From Anastatus disparis (lineage: Eukaryota; Arthropoda; Insecta; Hymenoptera; Eupelmidae): DNA of 64,000 nucleotides. The notes under the pieces are model-generated. The model was given only the letters and a program-made list of their open reading frames with translations, did no database searches and was not told where the DNA came from. Numbering within the stretch: position 1 is the first letter of the stretch; each line of letters begins with the position of its first letter. This document shows, piece after piece, positions 39,426 through 54,085 of the stretch. Position numbers and translations under genes: made by a program. The stretch covers positions 11,116,001 to 11,180,000 of the forward strand of contig JAFFSR010000220.1 in assembly GCA_017163975.1 (NCBI GenBank), given 5' to 3'.

Positions 39426-42400
39426 AGTACATATATATGTATTCAGCCTGTATAGGGGTTAACATGAAGATGCAAGCTTGTATTGTATACATTGTAAAGA
39501 TATATAAACAAAGAGCAGGAGGAAGATAGAAAGTATTATAGAGAAGGAAAGATGTGCACTCGTTCATTAATCGAAGGCGACGTTATCGGATTTCTCGCAC
39601 GCTCGCTCTACTGGCCCTGTGAGAACCTTTTTTTTTCCTCTTCTTCTCTTTTTTTTTACTCTAACAACGTTATATTGTAAATAGACATTGTTCTACTAGT
39701 CTTGTAAAATATGTGCAGTTATGCAGGATATTTCTATGTCAGGGTGAAAGAGAAAAATTTTTTAACGTTTAATTTTCACGTACTTTATTAATTCTTTTTT
39801 TTTAATTTCTTACTTTTTCTGTTTTTTTTTTCAACCAGCATATTGCACATTTGCTGTTGGACAAATTATGTAGATAATGGCTTATAATGGGAGCATTGAT
39901 GCAATTCGTATTATGTAACAATGGTAGAGGATATTGCTATAATTACAAACGTGTCATAAAGTTTATAATTGATATTATAATGTAATTGAATTTCCTACAA
40001 TGGTTATCGTTATGTAAAGTTTATTAGTCCACACGATCTTAACGGTATTATTTAATATTTTAGGTTTATAATTTTTTGTTTCGGAAGTAATGATTAAAAT
40101 TATGAGTAAGTAATGAAAATAGTTGTAAACTTGGTATAAAGAAAAACTCTTAATAGAAAAATATTTGAATTATCCTATATTGTCTATATGACCTACATAA
40201 ATTTAAAATATTGAATTTTTTTCTCATTGTTCAAGTAATTAATTCCAAGCCTTTAAATTCCTTTAATTCTCGATAATTTTAATTTACATCGCAACATCCG
40301 TTTTAAAATAACTTTCTTCTGGTCTAGAAATTACTTTTCTCTTATATACGAAATAATTGGACATTTATGTAATGCATGAGATTCTAGTTTAATCAGATTA
40401 TTTAAAAATAAAACAAACATCAAATATAATTTTTTGTTTACGGTTATGATAATGTAACAATCAGGCAAAATTAAATTTATAATTAAATTCATCTTAATTC
40501 ATGAATGGCCAAATTAATGGACTGATTAGTTGTCCAAATAAACGTAAGTGCAACCAAGAACTAAACTTACCTATTTTCTCTACTTTAAAATTGAACTTGG
40601 CAGTATGTTCACGTCTCTTATATTCATACAGTCTCATACTTACTTAGCTTTATTATCGTATTTTTCGTTGAAAATGAACAAAAACAATATTAATTGGTAG
40701 CTGATTGAATTTTCATGAAACGAAAAACAAAAATTCATTATGATGATTGTCGAAAGTCAAAACGTTTCGAGCTAATTGGATATTGCTAATTTGGATGTTT
40801 TTTTAAATCGAGAGGCAAAATATTTTCAACGAGATTTTTAATTATCGTATCCTTTTTTTCGCGAATCAATCTTGACGACAAAAACAAAGTGAATGTAAAG
40901 TTTGTTTTAAAAAAACTTTAAGCAGCATATTTTCTTTTAAACTTTGATAATTTGTTACAATTAAAGTTTGTAAAATAAAAGTTTCTTGCAAAAATAAAAG
41001 AAGTTACAATTAAAATCATAACACATAAAGTACATAATATAATATTTCAATTACATAAAGTATTTAATTTACCCAATTAGTCCAAAGATACACAATCTCT
41101 CATGTAACATTAGATTTTTAATTGCTTATCGTAAACTTCTCTTTTTTTACTCCGGTTAGACGGGAGAGAAAAAAGCAAGAAGAAAAAAAAATATTGTCCA
41201 ATTAGCAAACTTTCCAGAAACTTAACTTTAAGGTCTTCAATCGTGAAAGTTGTTGAGGCGGTCGAAAAGCACAAAACTTACTATACTATTCCCAAAAGGT
41301 TACTTATTTCTGCTGATAGTTCGGAACAGCCTTCTTTGATCTTTAAGCTGTAAGATCTACACGTGATTTGTGTAAATAGAATAATTAATAATTAAATGCA
41401 TCGGTATAGAAAGTTTTCGTGAAGTACATACATAAAAGAATCAAGTAAATTTAGGTAAGATTCTTTGAAAATCTTTTATCTTTTGAATTTCTTAGTGATC
41501 TTTAAAAATTTATCAAAGCTATTCATCTTCAGAGGCAGTTAAATTCTATTGAAATCACAATGCTCTTGTATAAAATATTTTCATTGCTATAAATATTGCC
41601 TAATACTCTTTACATCTTTGAAAATACTTCCGTTTCTATGTAAAACCCAGTATTATTAAATGCATCAGAAGCACTATATAAAATGACATTTTGCTGTTAA
41701 GTGTCAAAATGGTTTTTCGACCCCGAATGAAACGATATACGTTGAGCGTAAAAGACGTGTAATCGATAAAGCGTATGATTTGATTGATGATAAAATGCTT
41801 AGTAAAATTAAATATGTTAATATCTTTAATTTTGAGAAAAGTATTTTGATTTGAGCATTTATTATTTTAATTCTATTTATCATAATTATTGAACAATGAA
41901 ACAGCTGTGAAGTATTAATAATTGATTTTTAAAAATTCCATTATGTTCTTTGTTTTTATGTAAATAAATGACATTAGAAAGTATTTTTTATTTTCTATAT
42001 AAGAAGTGTAAGATCTTATAAATAAAGAATGCTTGAATTAATTACTCATATCAAGTTAATAAATATTCTTACACGTTTATCGATTCTTTTTGTTCGTTGA
42101 CATATTCTCATAAATGACATTGCAAATTTACGTAAGAGATATCATATATTCTGGAAAAATTATTATTTACGTTTATCGATTTCGTTATTAATTTGGTTTT
42201 TTATATTGAAATTGCTTTTTGATGGAAAAATCAACCTATTAGAATATTTAATTATAATGAGAGTATTTCATCATTGAATTTTTAAAAGCATTAATTTTCT
42301 ATATTTTCCTGCCTTTTAATTTTTATTTGCAACGATATTCGATTACATCATTGAAACATTAAAAAAATAATATTTTATTTAAAATTTACATAAACATAAA

Positions 42401-45400
42401 ATAGATGTAATTCTCTTTTTCTTTTTTTAAACTGAAAATCACTGAAATTTGTTCGTAACGTATCATCGCTTTTTATCGCGAGATAATATTTTTATAAAAA
42501 AAATATGAATGTTTACGTCATAAAAATTATCGATTCTATAACATGAATAATATTATGAATAAAGGTCTTGTAAACAATTTTAAAAATAAAACATTTTTCA
42601 ATCAGATATAAAAAAACGGTGTATAAATTTTATCAATTTTCAATCGTTAATTTTTTTAAATATATAAATTAAAAATTTAATAAAAATCGTTAATATCCGA
42701 AATTGTTTCACTTAAAAATTGACTTACAACTTAATTCGGAAAAAAATGATAAGCACACAAAAACTCCAAGATCGGGATAAGAGAGGGCAGAAAAGAGATT
42801 GATTTTCTAGCGTGTTTCGTGAGAATTATACTTAAATGAGAAATTTACTTTGGCTTCGATTTTCTACCTTAATGACTCGAAAGTGTGAAAGAAAAATCTT
42901 TGACCCTTTTTTTTTTCTTTTTAAGATCAATATGATTTACACAAAATAATAATATCACCTCATTTATTCAGTTTTGTGTAATTTACGATAATTATGCCTA
43001 TTTTACAGAGAGATAATTTTAATATAATATTTTCATATAATTAGCTTGAGAATTTTCAAATGAGTTGAAATTAGTACAATTGTGTTGATATAATAACATG
43101 TTAAATATTAGTTTCTTTTAATAGATAAGTCATATCGATTTAAATTTAATAATTTATGAGAAAGTTGTTAGATATGTTTTTTTAATCTCTTGTGTTAGTT
43201 ATACTTTTTTTGAGTACGAAGAAATAATACATATTTAGAAAGTATGAGTTAAAAAAAATTTTAATTATTTAATATTAGTATAAGTCGGTTAAAAAACTTC
43301 AATAAATATAGTAAGAATTAAAAAATTGCTGAAATCTTGAAAATTTAAGTAGTATACGATGCTTTTAGTCAGCCATGCACCCACAGATGGTCAAGAATAA
43401 AAATAAATATTTTCGCTCAAATTCTAAATTCTTTTCCATTAAAAATTTCAATTAAAATAAAAATAATTAGAAAATTTTAGCATGACATGATTTTAGTTAT
43501 TACATTTTATGTCCACTTAAATTATATAATTACAAAATGTTCATTTACGTCAGAGCTTTTAATTTATAATTTGTGACATGAAATTCTAATTAATTTATGT
43601 TTTGAAAATCAAGCAACTCCATTAAAAAGTCCTAAATTTTTAATTAAAATAACAGATTAAAAATGAACATTCGTATCCTTCTAAAACAAAATTCAAAGCA
43701 AACCACGATAAATTATCAACGTCAACAAATTATCTCTGAATTAACCAAACAAATTTCTCCAAGCAATCCTTCTTTAAATCGCAAGAAATTTCGTGCGATA
43801 TCGTCTTTGACTTTAGCAATAAATTACATAGTTTACCTCAACATAGAAGAGAGTCATCTAAAAACTTTATTTTTCCTCAACTGTATGAACACACGCGTAC
43901 ACAGACACAAGGTCCCCAAGGCAAGCTCTCTTTGCACGCGAAACGATTTTTCTTCCTGTCTTCAAAAGTGAAGCTACTACTGCTGCTACTACTGCTAGTG
44001 TTGGTATATCGATCGATCAAAATCCTCAAGAGTATATATTGTGGTGCATTGGATTTTTTAAGTTTATATATAATATACAACTTGTGTATATATATATACA
44101 CATTTATAATTTTTTTATTTTCTGATCGACTGCGTTTACTTATCGCATAGATGAAGATGGTAAAAATTTTTGATAGTCCTCGGTAAAAAATAATTACTTC
44201 GATTCAGTATAGAATAAAATTATTGAGTCTTAAATTTTATCGATAAAGGTGGTTTTGCTTGTTATAAGACCTTCTTTTTTATTGGTATCTATCGTTTTAT
44301 AGAGTATAGGGAAAATTTTTATTGTTGCTTGTGTATTGTATGTATTTTTTCGTGGTTTTAAAGGATAAATTTATTGATTTACAAAGTTGGATATTGAAGT
44401 TTTTATATGCCGGCGGTTTTAAAGTTGCTTCATGTTTTTAGTGTCAAGATTAAGGTTGATATAGAAAAAAAGTTTTCTTTTATCAAAGATCTTATTGAAT
44501 CGATTGAAAAAAAATATTACTTTACTGCCTGTCATATCTAAAGAGAATATTTTCAAAATTATTAATTTGTTAAATATATACCAGTAAGTTATATAACATT
44601 TAAAGTTCCAAAGAATCTTTTTTTTCGAAAAAATTAAATAAATACCCTTTTAAAAAATCTTTTTTTTTAATCCTACAATGCTCACTAGATTTTCAGAACA
44701 TCTTCGGCTTTTTACTCTAAGTGCAAAATTGCGTCTTTCAAAAGTACTGCAAGGAAAATAAAAAAAAGAAGTGTTTCGTGAGAGTTGCCACATCATTTTG
44801 GTTTTGAAAACTATTAAAAACAATTTTTTTGTATTCCATAAGACTTCTACTTACACATAGTTAAACCCAAATCTTAATAAATTATTTTCAATTTTTTATA
44901 TAAGAAAAAAAGTCTTACTTTTGATGAGCTAAATATATTATCTTATTCAATAATGCTGCTACAGTTGTACAGGAAGTAAATCACTATATACAGCGCAGGA
45001 GCAAAATTGATTTCTCCCTCGGGCGATCAAGACCTTTGCTTCTGTCACTCGAATCACGTATCTTGATAGAAATATGCAACTTTATACCCTAGTTACATAA
45101 TATATTAATAATTGCATAAACAAACGTTAAAATGCAATTAATTATTTTTTCGATCTTGGATAGTTAATATGATTTACTTGAAAAAATTAAAAAATAAATA
45201 AAATTTTTATGTACTTCGAAATAATTTATATTTATTTTATACGTCTTTTTGTTTCTTTCTAAGACTTTGAAAGTTTTAAATTTACGATCAGCACGTGATC
45301 AATGCACCGTTACGCTATTATTACTTTTACGTTTAACTTTCCTAATCGATTTACAAACATTTCTTCATTTTTCAAGATTTCAAAAGCGCTAATATAATTA

Positions 45401-46774
45401 GAGCTCGTAGTAACTTGTACATAAATTTTATTTTACATAATTAAATTATAATAAATAAAATAAATTTAATTGTCTTTAATATAAATACTTACATCAATAT
45501 GAAATTATTGGACGATAAAATTTCATATCACAAAAAAATGAGCTACGTTAGAAACCATAAATAGTATTGATATATGATAGACCAGTACTTTTTATTTCCT
45601 TTTAACGTACAATAGTAATGAAACAAGCGAACGGAGAATCAAACATCAATAAAGTTTAGTTCTTTACTACCCACTGAGCAACAACTTCGAACGTTAAGCT
45701 CTTTTATAAGATCTGAGTTTAATTAACGTGTCGGTGGTTATTTGCTGTTTAGTTTCTACTTCTGCACTGTGCACGTATAACATTTTCATGAAATGATGTA
45801 ACTTTCATGAATTTCGTTTTTTTTATTATTATTGGATTATACTTCCATGTAATTGATGTTCATTTTTTCATTTTTTTTTCTCGCTGAATTCTAGTATTTT
45901 TCACGGTAAAGATAATTTTTATGATCTTTTCTTTAAGTACTCAATCAGGCTAAATGTGCACGTTTCAAAACTCGTTACGATTAAAATTAAAGATAAACAT
46001 ACTCAATATTCGCATTTGACCTCTTAATAATAGCCAATAAGTAACAGAGTTAATGTCTTTTTTTTTCAAATTCACCAAGTCAGCTGCAGGATAGTGTGTA
46101 TACTGATATCATAGGAAAATTTGCCGACGCCTTATCCGCATAACGACGTCAGATATCTTCAGTAAGTGCCGATAAAACATGAGATTTTAGTCCTTATCGT
46201 ACACTTTTGTAATGTTATAGTATCTCGTGAAAATGAACATCATTAAAAGCTTAATTATCGAAAGTGGTTGCCTTATACTTACATATTTTTCATTTATGAC
46301 AAAAATGAAAATTCATAAATAAATTTTAGTAATTATAATTGGTATTTGTAAAAAAAAGTAACTTAAAAAAGTTTTGTGCCTTTTTACTTTAAAATAATTT
46401 AACGAACATTAATTTAAACAAATTTGTTCTGTACTGTGAACTATTCGAGTTTTTAGTTACATTGCTACTCGTATAATTTGGTATACATTGTTAAATTGTA
46501 CCCGCATAAAAAAAGCCATATCGACAAAAAGTAGGTTAGAATTACACAAAAGAGAATTGATCGTTAAATTAGAACAATTTGTTTCAAAGGGTCCTGTTTC
46601 CGTCGAGTTATATACGCAATACCCGTATGCTTAAATTATTTTGAATTTTGCAATTACTTCAGCAAAATTAAATTCCAAAAAATTATAACAATTTTTAATG
46701 TACAATACGATAGTCAAATACTAATAATGGTTCGTCGTTGTTTTCTATAAATTTATTTAATTTTCTTTAAATTT

Positions 46775-46964
46775 ATTCAACGCCGCTGTATTTATGCTAT
46801 CATTGCGATGCTAATTAACGACGGAGATTTTTCAGTATGATTGTGAACAAAGCACATGTAACGAGCACAGTGGTGCTTGTATAAATCAGCCGAGAACGGG
46901 ATTCGAACTCGGGACCTCCAGAATATGAATCCATCGCTCTACCGAGTGAGCCACTGAAAACCTC
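46775..46964 (-). mobile_element. tRNA-derived SINE, family A, copy 4
   Basis: On the minus strand it starts GAGGTTTTCAGTGGCTCACT and has a D stem GCTC/GAGC and a B-box GAGTTCGAATCCCG. The family body has TCGTTAATTAGCATCGCAAT and CATAAATACAGCGGCG, and it ends TTGAATAAATTTAAAG. Flanking ATTTATTTTATTT and ATTTATTTAATTTT may be a target-site duplication, although such strings are frequent here. It is oriented opposite to copies 2 and 3. Confidence 0.85.
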
Positions 46965-49900
46965 GATATTTATTTTATTTCATACGCTCAAGAAAATAAG
47001 TTCCAGTTTTAATTTGAAAAATATAAATGAAGATAAAAAAAATAATTAAAAATAGTAAAAGATATCGTGATAATATCATCTTTCGATAGTAACGAAATTT
47101 GAGTTTCCAGTTAGAAAGGAGATCAGGTAGCGTCCTAACCATTCGTAGAGAGCGTAATTTTCGACTTTTGATATAGAGAATAAGAGAATCTCGTAATTGA
47201 GAAAGTAATTAGCAAGAAGAGGAGTAACTAATTCAATAATAGCTCGGTAGACTAGTAAATGAATTTAAAAAAAAAACCGTATCCAGCGCTCGCCAATGGA
47301 AAAAGGAAGAGACAAAAGAAAAAGAAAAGATTAACCGAATGCACTTTAATACTCGATATCTTTTCTGCTAATGATTCATTATTCGCTTAAAGTAATTTTA
47401 AATTATCATTGCTTATTCTTTTTATTTCTTCATTCTTTCAACGTGACTTTAGTTATATCGAACAACGAAGCAATAAACGTTTTAATTGGAATAAAAGCGA
47501 ACAAAAAAAAAGAGAAATAAGGGGAAGAGAAAAAAAAGGAAAAAGTTTTTCGAGGAGTTTCTGTTTCCACGCGCTTTTTCCATAGGAGAGAGAGAAAGAG
47601 AGTTTGGGGAGAATGAAGAAGAAGAAGTTTGAGAATCATAAAAATTCCATCGACGCGGCCAACGTGGCTTTGTAAAAAAAAAAGCCCTGACCCACTAACG
47701 CGATATAATAAAAGGTTTTTGCGAGTAAACAGCTTTGAAATTTTTCTCAGTACCTAAAGTGACTTTTTTTTTTGTTCTGCGTGAAAATAATAATTTCATA
47801 ACTTTTCAGCGCAGACAAGAAAGAACTAAATTAGAAAATATCGTCTGTATAATTAACTTCGATGTTTGCTTTTTTTTTCTTTTTAATATTAAAATTAATA
47901 AAAGGATTCTCCATAAAATAATAGCGTCAATTTCTTTTGCAAATTAGTAGCAATTTCCTTAAAATTTCAATTTAATTAATTTTAAACGGAGGAATCATTA
48001 TTTTTGAAATATGTTTTTCAATTTATTAATATTAATGACGTCGCTGTTAAACAGATAATGAAAAAATTAATTAATTTTCATCGATAAAATATAATTAATT
48101 TTTATTGCTCCCAAAAGCGGTAAAGTAAATTAGGTAATAATGTCTAATAATTATGACACAGTTTATTTTCATCGTACATATCAAACTGTAATAAATAATG
48201 GCATTGGTGTCAGAAATGGTTATTATGTCAGCGATCAAATTTTATAAATTACACATTAATTTATTATCTGTTTTATGCTAAATTAATCGAGAAAAATTGC
48301 TTGGTAAAATCAATAAGACGCTTTTCGATGCGTCAAAAGAAGCTTGATTTTTATAAATGGCATGAATATTTTTGATAAAAATATTATTCGTTTGTATTTT
48401 ATAACTAATTCATAATAAACAAATACAAAATTTTTAATAATTAAACATATTTTATTAAAAATGTATGTATTGATAAGCATTTATCTATTTTAAAAATTTT
48501 TAATTCATATGTTCAATTATTTTAAGTATTCTTTTTTTTAAGTAGTTTACTCGATGATAAGTCAGACATAGTAGTGATTCTTATACTTTTAATAAATAAT
48601 GCCAACCTATAAATCTAAAAGCCATCGGTACTTTTAAAATCGAAAAAGATTAAATATCTCCTCACAATTTATTAGATATTAATTCCATAATATACTTTCA
48701 ACATTATAAAAATGAAAAAAAAATATAATTACTATTGGTAATCAATTCTTAAAAGTATTACACAACATAATTATTAAAAATTATCAAAGCTGTTTGATAT
48801 CTTAATGAAAAAAAAACTACTTTGAACTTTAACAGAGAGGTTAATTTCTAGTGAAGTTTAGACATGCGGTTGTGGGTTCACTTATAGCAAAGTTAAGTGG
48901 TATAAAACATCAAAAACTATCCTTGATGAGTTCGACATGTGCTTTTACAAGATATGTTAATCTTACGCGATATCATTTATTTTCAATTTCTCTATGGAAA
49001 TTTTATACAAAAGATGTTAAATTTTATTGTTTTTTTATTTGATGTAAATGCGTGTGAGTAAAGTAATTTCACTAAATTGAAGTTTGTAATTGATACACCT
49101 AAGAATTATTTAGAGCTTTTGGAAATATTGAATATCAAAAATTATATTTAAAAGATTAAAAAATATTCAAATATTTTTTCTATTTGTATTCATTTACGTT
49201 ATTAGTTAATCGTTATAAAATACTACAACAATAAAAAATATTTAAATAACATTAGGAAGTATTAATAATTTTGTTAAATATTTTTCATCGAAAATTAATT
49301 AAATTAATACAATCGAGTATGAACTAAATGTTTCCACAAATGTAATCAGAAACTTGTTTGTATTGATGCACGCAAACAATTACGAATCCATATAACTCGT
49401 ATCACAGAGAGCCTTTCATCGAGTTTAACGTATTAGTCAACCAATAAACATAACTTTGTGCAGGTAATAAATCATGTTACGTCATACACGGCTATCTATT
49501 CATAAATTTTAATTCGAAATATAAGCGAAGGTTCATTTCAACGGATTAATACAAATATCAAATTTTCAAATATAAAAGCCTATAAATTGAATGACCGTAT
49601 TAAAATATTTATAATGGTGTTGTTGATATTTGTGTTAGTTATTTTATGAGTAAATTCACATGCTATAACTATGCAAAGTTTAATTATGTTTTATGGTACG
49701 AAATTCAAAATAATCAATACAAAATTTTGAATGCAATATTTGCATAAATTTTAACTTTGAAATACAGTTTAGTGTTATTATGGATATGATTAAACAAATT
49801 AGACTTACCAACGTAGTTTTAAATAAATTATAACATCTGAAATAAAAGGTATACTAAATATCTAAAACAATAAAAAGTTTGGTAGAAATGAAATTATTAT

Positions 49901-51133
49901 AAATAAAAATTTGCCATATTTTATATAATAATGTTGATTTTGACTATAAACTAGCATTTCTGATTTGTCAAAATGATATTTCACAATCAAAATTGAAAAA
50001 CGCAACTGATTTCGAAACAAAATAATTGCAGCGCTCCCAAGATACAAATATCTTAATTTAACAAACTAAACATTGCGAAACATCAAACAAATATATTCTC
50101 CTTATCTTAAATGCTTTATCAATAAAGTACATAAAGTTAAATTGCACTCAAGTATAGAGTGCCTTGAAAATTACGTTTACTTTGTAGTTATCAATGGGGA
50201 TGCCTTTGCTTATTCGTGCGTGATACTGATTCGAGAAACTCACTCGCGTGTTTCCATCTTATTTGTTGTATATGTATGTACGTATATATGTGTGTTAAAG
50301 GGTCAAGTCTTTCTCTCTCTCCCCCGTCGTGTTTTGAAAACAAACAAAGTAAGATATTAATTTTCTTTGTATTATAAACTTTCTCTTTCTCTCCATTTAG
50401 CTCTTGCTTTTTCGTGTTCTTTCGCTAATATTATAAATTTGCATAGAATTATACAATGGTCTTGATTGTGTACGCGATTGAAGATCCTTATTTTTGATAA
50501 ATAAAGATAAATCAGCTAAGCAGCTTGACACGCTTTTCATTCAAAATTGTAATTAATCATACGACCTTTCAAGCATAATTAAGAATTATTATTTTAATTA
50601 TATTATGTATTCAAACGTATTTAAATATTTGGTATTATTTATCAAAACGTAATTTGAAATAGTCAAAGAGAAAATCAACCTTGTAGAGCTCGAGTCGTGT
50701 AGTATATATTTTGTAACTAAAATAATATATTTGAATTACAGAAATTATTCTAACGGACTTTTTGACTTTTGAGATGTTTGTTTATTTTTTTATGGTTAAA
50801 GTATATCTGTTAGTATATGTCTTTTCAAAAATTATAAATATAATTTACACATGTTTAAAATCAATAGCAATAGATAAATATTTAAAAATAAAGATATATT
50901 CTAGCAAGCTCTGAAACACACCTTTAATCTATTTATTTATACAATTTTAAACTAGTTATTCTTGAGGATTTTTATTAGCAATATATAAAAAATTATTCAA
51001 AAAGCAAATTTTATTCAAATGCTATAAAAAAATGAAAATTGAATAAAATGTGTTTCGTGTTTCGCTTCGTTATGATTTACAAAGAAATGCAAAAGTGTAA
51101 ATTATAGAATATGTCAAATCAAAAGAAATACAA

Positions 51134-51205
51134 TTGAGGGTGATAACTCACTTTGCTGAGCGCTTATTTTTTGTACGATTGGCTCCGTGTTCGATTTTGT
51201 GATGG
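51134..51205 (+). mobile_element. Possible tRNA-like relic
   Basis: A D-arm-like TGATAACTCACTTTGCTGAG is followed after about 40 bases by GTGTTCGATTTTG, which resembles a damaged B-box. The surrounding sequence gives no conserved body or tail to confirm a SINE. It is offered only as a weak match. Confidence 0.22.
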
Positions 51206-51359
51206 TTTTCTTTCGGACCTTTAATGTTAAAATAACTAAAGATTTGTTAATCAACTAGATAGAAATTATGGTTAAATTCCTACAAGAAAAATGCAACATT
51301 TTTTTCTGCATACATTTTTTCTTCACTTAGTGTATACGTTCAATATTAAAAGGAGACTT

Positions 51360-51830
51360 CTGCAGGTATGAAGGCTAATATTCCATCGGTCCAATACTGA
51401 CGGTTTATGCCGTTGTAATACTTGTTTTACTACTGTAGACGTTGGCTCTTTCGAAAGAAGCTATTCTTTTTTACGCTATTTTAATTTTATCAATTTTAGT
51501 TAGCTTAAATGTCCTGCCTTCACCAAGACAATATTAAAACTTGCTTTCACAATTTCTTCTTCAATTTTACTCAATAGCGAAGACACAACTTCACTATCAT
51601 CTTGAAGGCCCTGACTCTGAGATTCCTTTACCTTATTAGGTTTCCTGGCTTTAATAAAGTCGGTTGGCCATTTCGGCTTAACCCTTTAGAGTAAAAGATT
51701 CAGTTTTACTTCCTCGTGGTCATAAAATCTCTACCATGGCTTTCATCCTTTTTTTATTTTGGGGTGCAGCCGAGATCTTCCAGGCTTTAGCCACAGGGCT
51801 TTCCTAGGGATATTCTGTTAATCTTAGTTT
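51360..51830 (-). pseudogene. Decayed coding relic, possibly from a retroelement
   Basis: This patch is richer in G and C than its flanks. On the minus strand, 51,500-51,685 is open for 61 codons without a start Met. It has protein-like composition, charged and hydrophilic (KPKWPTDFIKARKPNKVKES, then SEVVSSLLSKIEEEIVKASF), ending in TAA. Just upstream on that strand LWLKPGRSRLHPKI is followed by stops. I do not recognise a family. The lysine/glutamate-rich helical segment could come from a gag-like protein of a retroelement, but a host pseudogene is possible too. Confidence 0.35.
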
Positions 51831-53885
51831 ATCGCTATCGTATAATTATTATTATTCTATTCGATAGTTAATTCAAGTAATTCGTGCGTATTTAATTGCA
51901 AGCTAATGTAGAAAATTGTAAATTTTATTGAAGATTGCGAACCAAACTTATGGACCGAAATCGAAGCATTTCTTTTTATTCCTTATTACGTAAATTAGTC
52001 TTAAGTTTATCTACAATAAATCTAGTTCCTTCATTAACGAAATCCCCGATTCCAACCAATTATCCCATTTTCTTTCTGTGAAATGAGAACTTTTGTTATC
52101 TATTCATTCCTAAGAGATAACAAAACGTTGCAACATTCAAATCGAAACTAAAGAATTACTTAATAAAATATTTCTTATTGGTATTAAACATTAAATAAAC
52201 TTAAACAAACTTACAAATTAATTTGTAACCTAACATTAAACTAGCTTACAAACAAATATATTATTTTTAGTTCTTCTTTAATTACGGAAACTAATTCCAA
52301 TGCTGTACAGAGTACAAAAATTTAGCGCGTAAAATTGTTACCTCTCAAAGCTAACTAATCTCTGTCCTGAATCTCGATAATTCGTAGCTTTAAAAGAGAG
52401 AGAAAAAAAAGGAATAACAACTGACTTCTTTTCTAGCACCATTGAGGAAAAATCGATATGTAATAACCAAAGCACATCGACCCACCTGTATACATAAATT
52501 ATTCAAGTTTAATATACATAAATTACTACCTTGTCGCTTTCTTGTTTCAAAATAAAAAAAGAAGAAAAAAAAAATTGACATGCGTGCATTTTCAAAGGCA
52601 TTACTCAAATTCCTTCATAAATATGCGATTCTTCCTGACGGTTAAATGTCGTCGACTTATGTAACGTGGTTAAATTATATAATTTTTTTTCTCCTCATCA
52701 TTTTTTTTACTCTTGTTCCTTTAGATTTAGCGTATAATAAGTAAGAAAGAATTGGAAGAAAAGACTCCAGGATCTTTTTTTTTTTCATGTTATATACTCC
52801 AGATGCTCGTAAAACATTTAACGCTTGGTTAAGTAGCTCGAAAAACGTTACTAGAAATTTTATTAAATATTTTAACGAGCTTCTGCATAAGTTACATCGT
52901 TGTAATTATTCACATCGTGTGTAGTTAACATGAAATTTGAGGAAATACTTAATATTAATAAAATTTATTTATTTATTTTGAAACTAATTTTTTTTATTTC
53001 GTTTATTTTTGGTTTTTAATGTTAATTAAATATGGATAATTAAACAGTTTCTTAAAATTTGGAGTAAAATTTGTACTAAAACTGTATAATTTTAAGGGTA
53101 TTATGATTTCAATGTAATTATAAGTTTCGTGGGAGTTTATTTTACGATTTTATTTATATACTTTTAACATTGATAATTATTTTCATCTTAAAAAGGTCTT
53201 AAAAAAGGAACACAATAAGAAGGATGCTACAAAGTTTTAATGGAAATAACTTATTCAAAGGTCGGCTATAATGCTTTTTGTTAACATACTTAAGATTTTA
53301 TTAGAAATTTCTGTTATTAATAAGATGGAAATAACGAGAGTTTAAAGAAGTATTGAGGAATTTAAAATTGTCGATGAGATATTTAAATGTTTTCCTAATA
53401 ATCGATGTACTTAAGAAACTATTCTAATTAGAGGGCTCCCGAAGAATTTCCGTGACGATCTTGATAGAATAAGTTAGTTTTCGCTATGCATATAGCGGTT
53501 TTAAAAAGATTAGTTGAGATTGTTGCGATGTAATAGGAAACTATAGTTTTGTTATTATTGACCTTTTTGCTCTTTTTTTAGTTTGTTTGTTAAGAATTTG
53601 TTAAGCAACTAAAATAATTTTAATTTATTAAAATTCCATGGAATATATAGGTATATATTATAATACTAGTAGAAATTCGCCCATTTAAAATGGTTGTAGG
53701 CCAATAAATAACATTAAATTCATTTTGACTGGAAATTAACTAGCCATTAAATGGACATTTCTATTAGGAAATGCTTAAATATATTTTAACATTTTATTCA
53801 GTACAGTATTTTCATTTGTCGTTTTTTTATAATTCACTTCGCTCTTTCTTCAAAATATCTTTAAATTTTTTTTAATTGAAATGTA

Positions 53886-54085
53886 GAGTTCGGTGGTTTT
53901 ATTGGCTAAGGCGCGGAACTCATTTACTCGTTGACACGAGTTCAATCCCTGGCCTAGTCACTTTTTCCTCGGCTCTATCACGAGTTGAGGTCACGTTAAA
54001 TAACATGTCATAACTACCTAAGGCTAACATATTCAATAAGCAAATATTCCCGTAGAATAGAAAATAAATAAATAAAATAATAAAA
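53886..54085 (+). mobile_element. tRNA-derived SINE-like element with an A-rich (AAAT)n tail
   Basis: The head reads GTTCGGTGGTTTTATTGGCTAAGGC and resembles the D arm of Leu/Ser-type tRNAs. About 45 bases later comes a B-box CGAGTTCAATCCCT. The body has CCTCGGCTCTATCACGAGTT and CTACCTAAGGCTAAC, and the 3' end is AAATAAATAAATAAAATAAT. Head, body and tail in this order are typical of a SINE. The GCTAAGGC block recalls the element at 32,644, but the bodies differ. Confidence 0.6.

Noticed and set aside
39181..39567. His/Thr-rich and Cys/Val-rich open frames on both strands
   Set aside because: They are translations of the CA-rich microsatellite.
50073..50360. 95-codon + strand open frame
   Set aside because: No recognisable domain and composition typical of chance frames in AT-rich DNA.
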